A stretch of DNA of 64,000 bases from Gongronella butleri (GCA_025201375.1 JAIWZP010000038.1:240668-304667); one strand, 5' to 3'. Shown: positions 12,322 to 24,282, numbered from the stretch's first letter. Translations and numbers: made by a program. The notes: generated from the sequence alone by a model not told the origin.

Positions 12322-12914
12322 AGGCACCTTTTTCTCTCTTTGGTTTTTTTTTCTCTCTGTCTTTTTCCTCTCCATTCCTTTTTTTTTTTTTTTTTCCATC
12401 GGCATTGATTCATCCATTCCATTCCAAAAAAAAGCCTCGACCCACGCACCTCCCCACCCCCCCAATTCCCTGATTTTTATCGCCTAGCCTCCTCTCCATT
12501 CACCCCCCGCTCGCTCACGGAGCACCCTGTATTTGAATAAACTTTCTGTAATATATTTTTCAGTCATTGTTGTTGCCTCTTCCTTTTTTAGTATGTGCAA
12601 ATGGCTCCAATGGCAAGGAAATAAGCCTGGAACGAGGGTGTCTAGACTCACCACAAAAATGGTGCCGGGTAAAATCCCTCTCATGGGGGCAAAAAAGATG
12701 TTTTACTTTGCCTGAACCCCCCAACCCGGGATTTTCTTTGTTAAGCTGTTTCAGTGATTATTTGCTGGGAATGGGGTGTCGTGGCGGGAAGAAGGGAAGG
12801 GAAAAGGGCGCAAGTTCCCGATGGGGACGAGTCCAGGCTTCGTTTTTTCTTTCGCTTTTTTTTTTTAAATCATTTTTATTGCTCCATTCACTCTTCTCCC
12901 CCCCATTGTTCCAG
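12322..12914. other. Intergenic: F-box 3' end and next promoter
   Basis: Holds an AATAAA at about 12535 for the F-box gene. A CT/T-rich stretch at 12840-12910 immediately precedes the next ATG. No additional gene was recognised. Confidence 0.5.
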
Positions 12915-13487
12915 ATGAACGACCAAGAAAATCTAGGCGTGCGGCATGACACGTCCCTGGCCTCGCTTGTGTCACGTCCACCGAGTTACAAGTTGGATAG
13001 CCAAGTGGATCTCGAGGCCTTTGAGGCGGAATTGCACATGGCGATCCAAGCGCTGCGGTGTGTGCCACGATGGACTCGCCAATTTCATGGGATCCCGCTG
13101 ATCTTTTGGCTGTTTGTGTTCATGTTCACAGGCGGATCGTCGGTGCTTGTTCCTGGCCTCCCCGTGCTTGCCTTGTTGCTGTGGGTGCCATTGCTGTTGT
13201 ATTTTGTGGTGCTGCTTTATGCACACGCGATGCAATGCCGCAGGGAACGCCAATTGGGCGATCTTTACCACGATTTGACACTCATCCAGCAGCATCGCCA
13301 AGCACGTCTTTTGCACGCGACCACGCTGCCATCCTCCCTCTTTTTCTTTCAATATTATACGGATGACCACGCACATCCTGTCACCACGCTCATGCCGCCA
13401 CCGCCATGTTACCACGTCGAGGATGCTCCTCCCCCGTTCCACTCCGCAGCCAACCAGCAGCCCATCAACACCTCCTCTCCTGCATGA
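12915..13487 (+). CDS. Small two-TM membrane protein, unrecognised
   Basis: A single-exon 190-aa protein. The start at 12915 follows a pyrimidine-rich leader. A hydrophilic N-terminus with a PPSYKLD motif is followed by an amphipathic helix. Two hydrophobic segments come next (PLIFWLFVFMFTGG at about 60-75 and VLALLLWVPLLLYFVVLLYA at about 85-110) with a very short loop, which suggests a hairpin in the membrane. The cytosolic C-terminus is Pro-rich with PPPPCYHVEDAPPPF, a possible PPxY-like or SH3-binding stretch. It sits 124 bp upstream of the PI4K gene on the same strand. The family is not recognised, and no function is proposed. Confidence 0.7.
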   Translation: MNDQENLGVRHDTSLASLVSRPPSYKLDSQVDLEAFEAELHMAIQALRCVPRWTRQFHGIPLIFWLFVFMFTGGSSVLVPGLPVLALLLWVPLLLYFVVLLYAHAMQCRRERQLGDLYHDLTLIQQHRQARLLHATTLPSSLFFFQYYTDDHAHPVTTLMPPPPCYHVEDAPPPFHSAANQQPINTSSPA

Positions 13488-13610
13488 CGCAGCCTAAAAA
13501 GGCAATTCGATGTTTTTTTTTGCATTTGGCAAGGTAAAAACGTCTCCTCTTTTTTTTTTTTTCATTTTTTTCATTTTCTTTCTTTTTTTATTCTTTTTTA
13601 TTCACACTAG

Positions 13611-15956
13611 ATGAGCCCGCCTCGATACCAACGTGTTCACGACGAAGACGAGCTTGTGGACGACGATGGCGACGACATGGTACAGCACCCGCCTTTTAGT
13701 ATTCTTGTGCACGCACAAGAACACGTGAGTGACGACGCTTTTGTGCTTTCTGCGCTCAAGGCGCCGCCTTTATCGTCGTCGGTGGCGTCGTCGCCCAGCA
13801 GCGGCAGCGGCGGCGGCAACAGCAGTGGCAATGGCATGACCATGCAGCGCCCCATGCAAGACTCGCTAAAGCATCTACCATGGGTCACCAAGGATTATTT
13901 CCAAAACAAATGGTTGCCCACCAAGGCGCCACGTGCAACGCTAGCCAATGTGCCGCCATTGATCGTGTCGGATCTGCAACATGGCCACCTTCCACCAAAG
14001 ACGGACCCTGCGCTCCGGGACCTCGCTTCACGTGGATGGACCATCGTTCATCGCCGCGTGTACAAGCAAAACAAGCGCCGCAGGTCATCCGATCGCCAGT
14101 TTCAACCCTCCAACCAGCTGTCCGCCTCGGTCTTTGTAAAGACGGACTATGCCTCCCTCACTTTCTACCCCAATGCCCTGGAATTCGCCTTTGACCAGGT
14201 AAAACAAACAAATTGACCCAAAAAAAATGGCTGATTTTCCTTTTTTTTTTTCTTTTTCTTTTTAAAAAAAGGTGGACGCGATCCCTGTGCCCAAGGAGCA
14301 GTACGATGTGATTGTGGATTCGGTGCGAGCGGCGATCAATGACCATATTCAGCCGAGCAGGATCAGCCAGGGGTCCAGCGGGTCGTATTTCTGTCGTAAC
14401 CAGCAAGGGCAGATTGTCGGCGTGTTCAAACCCAAGGACGAAGAGCCGTACGGCCAATTGAACCCGAAATGGACAAAGTGGATACACCGGCATCTGTTTC
14501 CCTGCTGCTTTGGCCGCACCTGCCTCATCCCTAATCTCGGCTACCTGTCCGAGGCCGCCGCATCGCTCGTTGACCAACACCTCGGCACCAATATCGTCCC
14601 CACCACCCACGTTGACACCTTTGCCTCGCCCGCGTTCCATTATCGCCGCAAAAAGGACCCGCTGCGCCAAAAAATCGGCAGCTTTCAATGTTTTCTCAAT
14701 GGTTTCCGCGACGCCAATGTGTTTTTGCGCGATCATCCATGGCCAGCCAATATCGCGACCTCGTCTGCTGCCTCTTGGGTCTCGTGCTTCCCCTACGATG
14801 ATGACCACAACGAGACAGCCGCCGTGGACTCGGACAGCACGCTCGCATCGCCCACACCCTCGTCCTTTCAATGGACACCCGCCTTGCAATTCCAATTCCG
14901 TCTCCAAATCGAGCGACTCGTGCTCCTGGACTATCTGATCCGCAATACAGGTACCGAATTAAATCAAAAAATGTAGGAAAAAGAAGGAAATGTTCATTCG
15001 TTTGCTTTTTTTTTCTTTCTTTCTTTTTTTTTTTTTTTTTTTGGTTTGTCATTTTCCCAGATCGCGGTCCGGACAATTGGATGGTGAAGTTCTGTACCGA
15101 CTGCGGCGGCAACAAGCGGTCGGCGCACATTCACGTTGCGGCCATTGACCATGGACTTGCGTTCCCTTTCAAGCATCCAGATGAATGGCGATCATATCCA
15201 TATGGCTGGCTGGGGCTTCCGCACGATTTGATTGGGCAGCCATTTGCCAAGCAGACGCGCAAGCACTTTTTGCCACTGCTTTCAGACCCATTGTGGTGGC
15301 AACGCCTAATCCGCAAATTGGAGCGTCTGTTTCGGCATGACAGCGACTTTAATCGCACCATGTTCCAGCGACAAATGGCGGTGCTGCGTGGCCAAGGGTA
15401 CAATTTGGTTCGCGTGCTAAAGGACGATGATGCAGGGCCTCTGGATCTCGTTGCCATGCAACGGTGCCTGATCCAAGATGAAGAGGTCTTTGTCGAATAC
15501 GATGATCATTTGCTTCAAACACGCTCATCCAAGGCGACAATGGGCTCAGAGGGCTCCAATGGCTCGGACGACGCCGCCACCACCGCCTCTACCGCCGCTC
15601 TGTTGTCGCCACACACACCGCGTCCCTCGGCTGCCATCATGTCGGCACGCGCGACGCGTTTGAAGCCAAAACGATCGACTTCCTTCCACATTGCCGTCGA
15701 TTTGCCGCAGCGACGCGCTGCAAATGACGACAACGAGATGCATGATGACGATGACGATGACGACGAAGAACACGATCGCGCCATATCGCCCTCCTCCAAG
15801 CCACGACTCTCTTTGGACATAGAAAGACCCGCGTCGCGCGATGATACCCATGCCATTCCCCACGACACCGACGATGACCAGCACCATCGTGTCCGCCTCG
15901 TCATGGAGCGCGTCAAGGTCGTCAAAAGCAAAGTCCCTTATTTTACCTGTTGTTAG
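13611..15956 (+). CDS. LSB6: Phosphatidylinositol 4-kinase type II (LSB6-like)
   Basis: Makes PI4P on Golgi, endosome and vacuole membranes. Three exons (13611-14198, 14272-14950, 15061-15956) join in frame to 720 aa. The acidic, Ser/Gly-rich N-terminus is followed by the kinase fold: the nucleotide-loop motif QGSSGSYFCRN near residue 230, then VFKPKDEEPYGQLNPKW. The palmitoylation cluster typical of type II enzymes appears as FPCCFGRTCL. The catalytic block is DYLIRNTDRGPDNWM (residues 414-430), and the DFG-equivalent Asp is D452 in AAIDHGLAFPFKHPDEW. The C-terminal 200 residues are acidic and Ser-rich, and the protein ends in TCC. Intron 2 falls exactly inside the catalytic block. A decayed partial copy of exon 2 and the 3' flank lies at 18.5-19.1 kb. 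Confidence 0.95.
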
Positions 15957-16340
15957 ATTCCCCCATTTTTGTTATTTTTGATAAAAAAATGGTTATGATA
16001 AACCACCATTCGTTACCGTTTCTTGACACGTTCGCGCGTCACTTTTTTCGTGATTCTTGTTTCACCATCTCGCGATTCCCGCGTTTTTATTGTCGTTCCC
16101 GCATAATTCATCAAAAGGCATGCGTTTTTCATTGAAATCTTGCAACAACAAGACTGTAATGGTAAAGCGACCAAATGGCCTCTCATAGAACCCCTACTGT
16201 AGCTGTTGCTTGGCGCAGCCTTCTTGGTATAAACCCAGGCTGGTTTGGCACGTGCATCTTCCATGTTTCTGTAAAATCAAACAAATTTAATAAAAAAAGC
16301 GTTAAAATCAAGCAAAAAGTGAAAATAAACATTTCATTGT
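15957..16340 (+). repeat. 3' flank of PI4K gene, source of a local duplication
   Basis: Aligns by eye with 18761-19060. Shared landmarks are TTTTTGATA, TTTCTCGACAC-like, GATTCTTGT, CACCATCTCGnGATTCCCG, CAATTCATCAAA, CCTCTCATAGAACC and GGCATGTGCATCTTCCAT, then GTAAAATCAAACAAA. It holds the likely 3' UTR of the kinase gene. Confidence 0.65.
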
Positions 16341-16559
16341 CCTGTTCGAGCATCTAATTGAGGGTAAATTTCCGTGTTAAAAGCGGTTTGGAACAGGGGA
16401 TAATCAGCACAATCAGGCTGCCCCTCGCGAAAAAAAAGGGACAAGAAGGCGTGCCAGCTTCTGAAAGACGATCAAACAAGGCGCACCGCAGCACCTCGGC
16501 AAAGACAAATAAGAGACAATAATGAAGGATTCAAAGAGTGAACCACATTGTAAGAATTT

Positions 16560-17050
16560 TGTGGGCTTTTGGTGAAATTGGGTTATTTTTGCTAGTTTTC
16601 GGTATTGCGCTTATGATTAAACTTGCGTTCTTGGTGCTTAACAAGCACTCTATAGGTAATGAGCGGTTATAAATCGTTTGTTGATGCTTGGATTATATTG
16701 TTCAATTGCAGGATTTCGAGCACGTTGCAAATTCGCTCGAATTTTGAGGTTTATTCTAATGCAGGTACCTCAAAAAAAAGCTCAAATCACAATCTGGTCG
16801 ATCGAAAGCATTGCAAAATTTAATCTAGAATCGACTAAGGTTATCACACGGTGTTCGTTAACTTGACGAAATCTCGAGAAAATCGCGCTCTCCGAGATTT
16901 TCATCTTGGTACATAATATTGCTAATATATATATATTTTTTCAATGCGAGCAATTCGAAAGTGGCACAACTCGAAAAAAAATCAATCTTTACAGCGGTAT
17001 CTTTGCCCTGTTCCTTTGTTGCGGCGCGTGCTATTATTGTCCAAGTGATT
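16560..17050. repeat. Local repeat, resembles 18060-18420
   Basis: Shares the ordered blocks TTGTTCA, a run of A near AAAATGGCTC/AAAAGCTCAAATC, GTCTAGAATCGACTAA-like, ATCACACnGnG, AAATCTnGAGAAAATnGCnCTn and GATTTTnnTCTT with 18130-18330. The copy at 18.1 kb precedes the PI4K fragment, so a segment of about 2.5 kb was probably duplicated and then degraded. 16341-16559 shows nothing recognisable. Confidence 0.5.
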
Positions 17051-17093
17051 TTACCGGCGTCCAGTGACGCGAACATTTAAGCTGCTCCATCAT

Positions 17094-17879
17094 ATGGATG
17101 CGGGTGAAGAGCATTGCATGAGTCACCAATTGTCGATTGAATTTGACAATCTCGTGCAGGGCTTCGGTAATTTGCATCTTGTCGTCGTTGCCGACGCTGC
17201 CGGCAGGTGTCAAGACTATGCTTCATGGTGAATGGTCGCATCTTGCCTGCTGCTTGTGCGCGCGTTTGGATGGCTTGTCGTGGCATATAATCCGGACACA
17301 GCTGGTTCGTGCGACGCGCATGCGTGTACGCAGCAGCCGATTTCTCCAATACAATCGGTGCAATTGATCTTATTCGCCCTTCCCAAGTTTCCGCCGGGGT
17401 TGCCACTCCACCGCATCGTGCCAAAGGACGCAGTCAAGCAATTTCAGAAGGAATTGTTCACAGCTCATCCTCGACCGATTACCATCGGCTGCAAGACCTG
17501 ACTAGTATGTAGCACGCGCCGCATGTACTTCATTATTTTGCGTGTTGACGCATGATTTTTATTTTTTATTTTTTTAGCTCTTTGGCACAGCAAACGCGAC
17601 AAGCGAGATGCGACTTTTGACACCATCACCCATTTGGCGTGTGTTGTTGCCAATGGAAAGTGTCTTGAAAAAAATGAAGGCACAATTGATAAAGGAGATC
17701 TGCGCGCCGCCGTCCGCCGCTAGCAGTTCGCAATGCGCCAAAAACAATATACCCGCGGCATTGCGAACGGAAAAGCTGATCACGGGCAGCTACGTCGTTT
17801 GGTCCGAGATGGAGCAGCACTGCTTTTTTTGACGACAAAGGCAAAAAAGAGGCTAAAACGAATCGCTGGACAAGCCTGA
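17094..17879 (+). pseudogene. Three-exon gene with an in-frame nonsense codon, unrecognised family
   Basis: Exons 17094-17206, 17302-17504 and 17578-17723 join in phase across two introns (95 and 73 bp), the second T-rich before AG like the genuine genes here. The product is 153 aa up to a TAG at 17721. The same frame then continues open with protein-like composition (AMRQKQYTRGIANGK, then KAKKRLKRIAGQA) to a TGA at 17877, which suggests the TAG is a nonsense mutation. Early residues read MDAGEEHCMSHQLSIEFDNL and a later block HLACVVANGKCLEKNEGTID. I do not recognise the family. It may be a member of an expanded fungal family or a transposon gene. Its position between two copies of the duplicated segment supports pseudogene status. 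Confidence 0.45.
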
Positions 17880-18059
17880 GCCGTCAGCAATCGGAATTGG
17901 CCTGACAAAAGAAGTGCTAGGAACGCAACACGGCCGCTCCCGGCAGTAAGATTTTCTTCACTAGAATAAAAAATTGGGCAAATGGGAACCCGACTTTTGC
18001 ATCTAGCCGCACTTCTCAAACAAGAGGATGTTCTAACTTGTGTTTTGGATGATAATCAA

Positions 18060-18420
18060 GGATGTAGAATCGCGTGGTAATGCGTAAATTGCATGTCCAA
18101 TGCTGTCTTTTGAGGGCCGGCAGTATATTTCGATTTTGTTCACTTTTTGCAATACAAGAACCTCAAAAATGGCTCTAATCGCACTTTTGTTCCACTGTAC
18201 CAATGTAAAATTTAAGTTATAATCGACTAAAAGTACTCACACAGCGCGCGTTGGCATGATAAAATCTTGAGAAAATTGCACTTTGCGTGATTTTTGTCTT
18301 TGACAGCAAATTTATGTTTTTTTTTGTTTTAAAATTGAGAGCGGTTCAAGAGCGTCGTCGATCATTTCCAAGTCAAATTTTTCAGATTCTGTGGTAGTGC
18401 GACTACAACGCTAAAGAACA
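18060..18420. repeat. Second copy of the 16.6-17.0 kb local repeat
   Basis: See the match described for 16560-17050. This copy lies directly upstream of the PI4K fragment, in the same order as expected for a degraded tandem duplication. Confidence 0.5.
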
Positions 18421-18464
18421 TTTCTTAAGCGCTCAACAAGAAATTAAAATGATTTTCAGCTCAA

Positions 18465-19060
18465 GGTGTGTACCAGTCTCGTCCCAACCACCCACATTGA
18501 CACCTTTGCCTCACCCACGTTCCACTCTCGCTGTAAAGCTAAAAAATCGGCATCTTTCAATGTTTTCTCAAAGGTTTCCACGGCGCCAATGTGTTTTTGC
18601 GCGATCATCCATGGCCAGCCAATGTCGCGACGTCGTCTGTCACTTCTTGCGTCTTGTGCTTCACCACGACGACGACCACACCGACACCGCTGCAATGGAC
18701 TCGGACAGCACATTCGCATCGCCCGCTTCCTCATCGTTTCAGTGGACACCCATTTTTGTATTTTTGATATAAAACGCTTAAACCAACGGTTGCCGACGTT
18801 TCTCGACACATTCACGCCTCGCTTTTGCGCGATTCTTGTGTCGCCATCTCGTGATTCCCGTCATTTCCGCACAATTCATCAAATACGCGCTTTTTCAACG
18901 AAATCCTGCAACAAAAAGACAACAACGGCAAAGTGGTCAAATTGCCTCTCATAGAACCTCAGTTGCTGCTTGATGCAAACATCTTAGTATTTGCCAAGTT
19001 CGTTTGGCATGTGCATCTTCCATATTATCGTAAAATCAAACAAAATTTATAAAAAAAAGC
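18465..19060 (+). pseudogene. Partial, decayed copy of the PI4K gene plus its 3' flank
   Basis: 18465-18760 matches kinase exon 2 at about 14585-14885, including CCCACCACCCACnTTGACAC, TTTCAATGTTTTCTCAA, GCGCGATCATCCATGGCCAG and TGGACTCGGACAGCAC. Several small deletions shift the frame. 18761-19060 then matches the genuine 3' flank at 15960-16300. The rest of exon 2, intron 2 and exon 3 are missing, so it cannot encode a kinase. Divergence looks substantial (many substitutions), so the duplication is not recent. Confidence 0.85.
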
Positions 19061-19083
19061 AATTTAATTAGGCAAAAGAGAGA

Positions 19084-19445
19084 AAGCAAGCATTGCATTG
19101 GACAACAAATGTCTGAAAATGGGCAAACAGATGCCGTTGATTGACAAAAAGCGCGTTTTGGACTACATCAAATAGATTAGAGGGTGCGTGCGTGCAACAA
19201 CGACGGCAAAGACAGATGCAAATGAGGCATTGAGGGCGGAAGCGAGATTCAAAGCGAAACACCGACAGGCAGCTAGATATAAAAAAAAGGGATTCGGTGA
19301 GAAATCGCCTTGCTTTTTGGCCTTACCAGCGAGATATCATGATGACCCGACTTTTCACCCCCCGTCAGAGGAGACACCAGTTGCAAAAAAAAAAAAAAGC
19401 AACATGCCACTTCTCGTCTTGTCTCGCGAAATGGACTATAACGCA
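19084..19445 (+). pseudogene. Open frame with one stop, basic, possible mobile-element relic
   Basis: One frame reads through with protein-like composition (KMGKQMPLIDKKRVLDYIK, a TAG at about 19172, then NEALRAEARFKAKHRQAARY) before ending near 19448. The abundance of Lys/Arg and the single stop suggest a decayed coding sequence. No family is recognised. The start and splice structure are not determined. Confidence 0.3.
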
Positions 19446-20109
19446 TAAAGTGTGCCAGGCAGTTTACATGCATGATGCTCGCGCACGAAGAAAGAAAACA
19501 GAAAAAAAAAAGCGCAAGCGACAAGAAAAATAAAAGTCTTGCGCAGCTGTGCCCCTAGTCTCGCGTGAGAAATCCTTCTTCAATTGGAGGCCTTTCGAAG
19601 TTTGATCAATCAGGATCGCCTTGGGCCAAGAGATGTGCCAGCCGCAGCAAGCAATGCATGATCGGTGTTTGCTGGATTTCCCCTGAAAACAGAAAACGCG
19701 TGCTTTGGAGCGATTTTGAGCAGCCACTTGCTGAGCCCCTTTTGAAGCTTCTATGATTAGAGTGTCCACTTTTTTTCGTTGACGTGCGTTTCGGTGCGTC
19801 GGTGTGCCTGGCGGGCAAATAAACACCGATGTGCCTGCTAAAAATGAACATTTTACGCGTTGTTCCCTTCCAAACTGAGTCCAAATCGTCCCGAGTTTGA
19901 ACACAGTGATGGCCAAGACGTGAATTCGATTGCTGCATGGGACAAAAGTGACAGAAATCGAAGCACTGATGTCAGCAAGGCATGAATGAAGCATTCTGGA
20001 TTGGGTTTTCCCTTTTTCAGCACTACCGTGCTTGAGTTAATGTGTCTCAAACTTAATGTTGATGCATGTCTTTTCTGACAAGGTGCGTTCTGCGCAAGAA
20101 AAATAATAA

Positions 20110-20745
20110 CTTAATACGTGGTTGTGAAAAGGGGTGCAGTCGCGGATTTGAAAACAGCGAAAAGTTTGGTCTCAGATCGCCACGCCATTCACACAAATGG
20201 TAAACACTCATGTTTAACCGATGGAAATGCAATAAAACGCTGGGGTGAATAGACTAGTTTTGGCGTAATATGTAATTTGCTTCTTTTTTTCGCCACAAGG
20301 CCAGGTTTACGAAAAATGGTCACATTGCCATGAAACAAACACCATCAGAAAGAATATGGATCGCTGCGTATTGGACATTGGTGATCGATGAAAAAAGTGA
20401 TTTTCGGCATTTTTGACACGGTTTCAAAATCATATATATTTTTCGACGCGTGATAAAGCGCGTCAAACGCCGATATATACGCGCCAGTTCCTTTTCAAAT
20501 CCATACATCTGGCGTCCCTCTTGCTAATAGACGCGTCGGCGCGGCTTTACAAGCGCGTTTTTCCTGCGCAATTCGCAGTTGAAATAAATCCTAAAATCGC
20601 TCATTGCTCGTCAACGACCAGGTGGATCCCGCTCATTTTGGGCATTTTCCGTGGTTTCTCCATGCGATGCCTCTTGTGTGTAAGTTTAGCACAATTCTGG
20701 AGACCTGATTTTTCAATTTTGGTTTTGGCGACTCGCCACAGCGAA
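20110..20745 (+). repeat. Dispersed repeat, family 1, copy A
   Basis: Matches, in inverted orientation, copies at 52240-53010 and 60105-60800. Shared landmarks in this orientation are GGGGTGCAGTCG.GGATTTGAAAAC, GCCATTCA, GATGAAACA..CAC-like, GCTGCGTAT, GGTGATC, ACGGTTTCAAAATCAT, GACGCGTGATAAAGCGCGTC, the AATCGCTCATTGCTCG block and GGAGACCTGATTTTTCAATTTTGG. Nothing in it codes clearly. 19450-20110 and 20750-21440 hold AT-rich sequence without a recognised gene. Confidence 0.6.
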
Positions 20746-21491
20746 TTTTTTTTTTTTGTTTTTTTTTTTTTTTTGCAAATGGTGCACCCCATGACCTTTA
20801 TCGGCCGCAACTAAGGACCAATAGGGGTTTCTTGGTCTCCATTTCATGTTGAGACGCGTTTCATCGCGTGGCAGTGTAGGATATCGTTGGTGAGCTGCAA
20901 GCAGACTTCCCTCCGAACATGACCACCATATAACATCCTTTTGTATAAACTTGTCTGCGTGATCCAAAATTTGGTCCAAAAGAATGCATTGATTACAAGG
21001 TTTTAATGGCCATCAGCCAGTGCAATTCTTTGACTAAAGTATCAAAAATATGGATTTTTTAATTGATTTGCCTCCTTTGATGCAATTTCACTGGTGAGAA
21101 GTTTGTTATTTTGGCATCAGATTCAAACCTTGCGATAGCCGAGTTTGAACTACAACAATTTCAAGCACCTGTCTTGTTCATCACGCGAAAATCTCCAAAA
21201 AAAAAGCACATTGATGAGATTTCATCGGAGTCTAACCAGAACCGGAATCATACCAAAGACAAGTATCATATTTTTTAATGCTTTGCCGCTCTCTCGTTCC
21301 TTTGGGTTCTGGGAATCATGGCATGTCATACAGCATGTGCTTTGCCCTTGAACAACGCAATTTTTTCGTTTTTCGTTTTTTTTTCTTTTTGTGTCTTTGC
21401 ATCCGTTTGAAACAAAAGCATGCCCAAAGTCAGGTGGCGAATGAGAATATGTTTTATTCATGCGTAATAGATATCAATAAAAGGGGGTGAG

Positions 21492-24046
21492 CTATTGTGT
21501 GGGTTTTCGTCGTCTTCGTCGCTCGCTCCTTGGTTTGGTGAAGGCAAGTGAGCCTGGTGTGCGATGGTATGGCTCGGCGTCGCTGGTAGAGGCGCTAATG
21601 GTGCCGTGCTTATCCAAAAAGTAGAGTGTCTCGTCAGAGCTATCTGTTTCCTCCTGGCGGCTCCAATTAAAAATGTTTTTGTCATCGAGCCAGTCCATGG
21701 CCGTCGCATTGACAAATTCAGACGCGATCTGCGAGAAGGTCTTGCGACCCTCGCCAAGCTCCGACACGCGCTGCTTGTCTTTGCTTGGATCCGTGTTGTA
21801 AACACCGCCATTCGGGTCAAAATCGCTAAAAACATGTGGTCCATACTCGTTGATCAGGTTGCTGATATCCTCGGATAGGTTTTCGCGGATGGACCGTAGA
21901 CTCCTGGTGCTGTCCGGGTCCACGAGCGCCATGTAGAGAGGTCGTAATGATCTGCAAAACAAAAAAAAAATTGAGCAAAAAATGGCAAAATGCAACAAAT
22001 GTGCCCGTGTTCCGTCTTTTTGGTCCTCGTAAAACTTACTTGTAGACATCCATGCCATTTTCGCCAAAGCGCATGCTTGCGTAGCTGATGAAGGGGAGCA
22101 TGTTCCAAGTGGCGAGCGGTAGCAACAGCTTCCATTTCCAAGCCCAATCGGTCTGCAGGCTAAATCCAAGCACGATCAGTGTGTAAAGGCCGTACAACGT
22201 GGGAATTAGCACGAGGCCCACCAAGAATTTCCACGTGGCCAAGACATCGCGCCCCGAAATCTTGACAGACGAGCCTTTTAGCGCCTCTGCCCATGCAAAA
22301 TCAAAAAAAAAAATGGGGATCAATGGCCAGCCCCACGCCCTTTCCTCCCCCAATCATTTCATTGGTGCCCAATGTCCTTACCTCGCGCCTTGCGCGTGCT
22401 GATCACCTTGGCGACAATGGCAATGGGCAAGTTCAGAATGGCACTAGAAGCCCAAAAAAAATCCACGTTTAATCCTAGAGCACACCATTGAAGCGCGACT
22501 CCAATTATGCTTTACCCAGGGAAGGCCAAGAGGCCCCAGACAACGAGGATGAGAATGCGATACAGCAGCAGGAAGAAAGTGCGCCATTCTCGCAAATTGA
22601 TCTCTGGCACTTGATGGTCCTTGAGTCCGTGGTATTTCAGCAGCTGATTGTAAGCAACGACCTTTTGCTGCAGCTCAATGACCTTGGGATCGTCCTTGTA
22701 CAGATTGTAACCGATGACAAAGCGGCGATTCAGGTCCACAACTTGCGCAATGTGCAATTTGCGGTTGGCAGCGGGTTTGTACAGTCGGCGCGCAGCTTGG
22801 ATCATCTAAATCGAGCGAATTGGAGTGACAAAAGGGCCAAGAGAAATGAGTATTCGCCATTTCGAATTTCCTTTTTTTTTTTACCATGAGGGTATGATCA
22901 TTGATACAATTGACGGTGACGCTTTTGAGCGCATATGAGATGGTTTCCAGCAAGGAGGAGCATGCCTCGCGCTTGTCGTTGCCACCCTGTTTGAATTTTT
23001 CGATGAGGTCGGCCGGGATGGTGATTGGATTGCCGAATTCGATGACAGCACGGCTGCGGAAGCGATGCGCGTGAAAGTAATTGAGGCCGCACGGCACAAT
23101 CTTGACGTCCAGCCCGGGATACTTGGCGGCGGCACCCAGAGCCATGATGGTCACGCCAGCTATAAGAGAGAAAAAATAAAATGAGAAACGCCAAATCACG
23201 CGACTAGACGCGTCTTTTTTCATTAGTTTTCTTGTTTTTTTCTTTTTTACCCTTCAATGGTAACATTTCTGCACGATCATGGCTGCCACCTTCTGGAAAG
23301 ATGGTGATGCACTCGCCATTGTTGAGTTCATCGTAGACGCGTTCATAGACGCCGTCCTGTTCGACGTGCGGGACGCATTTGTATGCTGCGCCGTCCGGTT
23401 TGGTAAGCATTGTGACCATGCGGCTATGGCGCGGGTCGGATGGGTCCCATTTCTTGACTTCGACCTCCGTGTCTGAGATGACGCGCACTACCTGCAGCTT
23501 GCCAGCACTGCGCGGCAGAATCAGGGTATCTTGCGGGCGCACTTTTTGCAAAAAGCGCGTGTCCACACCGGAAATCAGCGTCGGATTCGTCTTGGCATTA
23601 AGCAGATGAATGCGTCCATCGCCATTGTCGGCCAGGTCTTGTGGGCGTACCACAGGGACTAGAGAGAGGAAAGAGAGAGGAAAAAAAAAAAAAAAAAAAC
23701 GAGATGAGTCACGCGCTCTTTTTTTTTTTTTTTGCCCCAAAAATTGACAAAACTCAGTCGTACTAGCGTGAACAAGGCGTGCAAGTGTGCCAATGCCTCG
23801 CTGATGCATGGATTTCTCGGCAATCAAAAAGGAGACGCGACGGTGGCATTCGCGCATGACAATGAGCGGGTCGACGAACTGGTTGTTGTGTGGAGCAGCG
23901 ACAAAGATGACGGGACCGGTCAGCGGCACTTTGTGTGAGCCACGCGACCTTATTTCGCGGAAAAAGATATCGCACATGATATTAAATATCCATAGTAGTG
24001 TGTCGTACACCATATTGGCGGCACGACTGCGCGTCGACGTGGCCAT
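21492..24046 (-). CDS. SCT1: Glycerol-3-phosphate/dihydroxyacetone-phosphate acyltransferase (Sct1/Gpt2 type)
   Basis: First acylation step of phosphatidic acid synthesis at the ER. Seven exons (23764-24046, 23251-23658, 22885-23159, 22516-22805, 22382-22443, 22040-22286, 21492-21951) join in frame to 674 aa. The PlsC acyltransferase motif I is PHNNQFVDP (H53, D58 of HX4D), and the phosphate-binding block is ITIFPEGGSHDR near residue 215. After the catalytic half come hydrophobic segments in exon 4 (FFLLLYRILILVVWGLLAF) and exon 6 (FLVGLVLIPTLYGLYTLIVL), as in Sct1/Gpt2 proteins, and a Ser-rich cytosolic tail ending in a basic SERRRRRKPTQ. An AATAAA lies on the minus strand about 30 bp after the stop. 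It is divergent from PUS1. Sct1 and Gpt2 paralogs cannot be told apart here. Confidence 0.92.
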
Positions 24047-24282
24047 GGCGGGTAAAACAAGGGAAAAGTCCTGGAAAGAGAAAAGAAAGAGAGGGGAATG
24101 AACTTGCTCTCCGCTTTTTTCCTTTTTTTTTTTTTTTTTACGTGTAATGCGGGATGTGCACTGATTGGCTGAAAAAAGCCACCCACGGCCCCTCTCAGCA
24201 GAATCATTTTTCCTTTTCTCTTTTCCGCGCTTTTCCTTTTTTTTTTCTTTTGTTCTTTTTTTTTTTTTGCATAAACGACACT
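24047..24282. promoter_or_regulatory. Short divergent promoter between acyltransferase and PUS1
   Basis: Only 236 bp separate the two start codons. The interval contains T-rich runs leading to the PUS1 ATG and A/G-rich sequence leading to the acyltransferase ATG. A CCAAT-related ATTGG is present near 24165. Shared regulation is inference. Confidence 0.5.

Noticed and set aside
12567..12914. Longer N-terminus for the two-TM protein (frame open to 12567)
   Set aside because: The extension reads as W/C/G/F-rich non-coding sequence across T-rich leader DNA; the ATG at 12915 is better placed.
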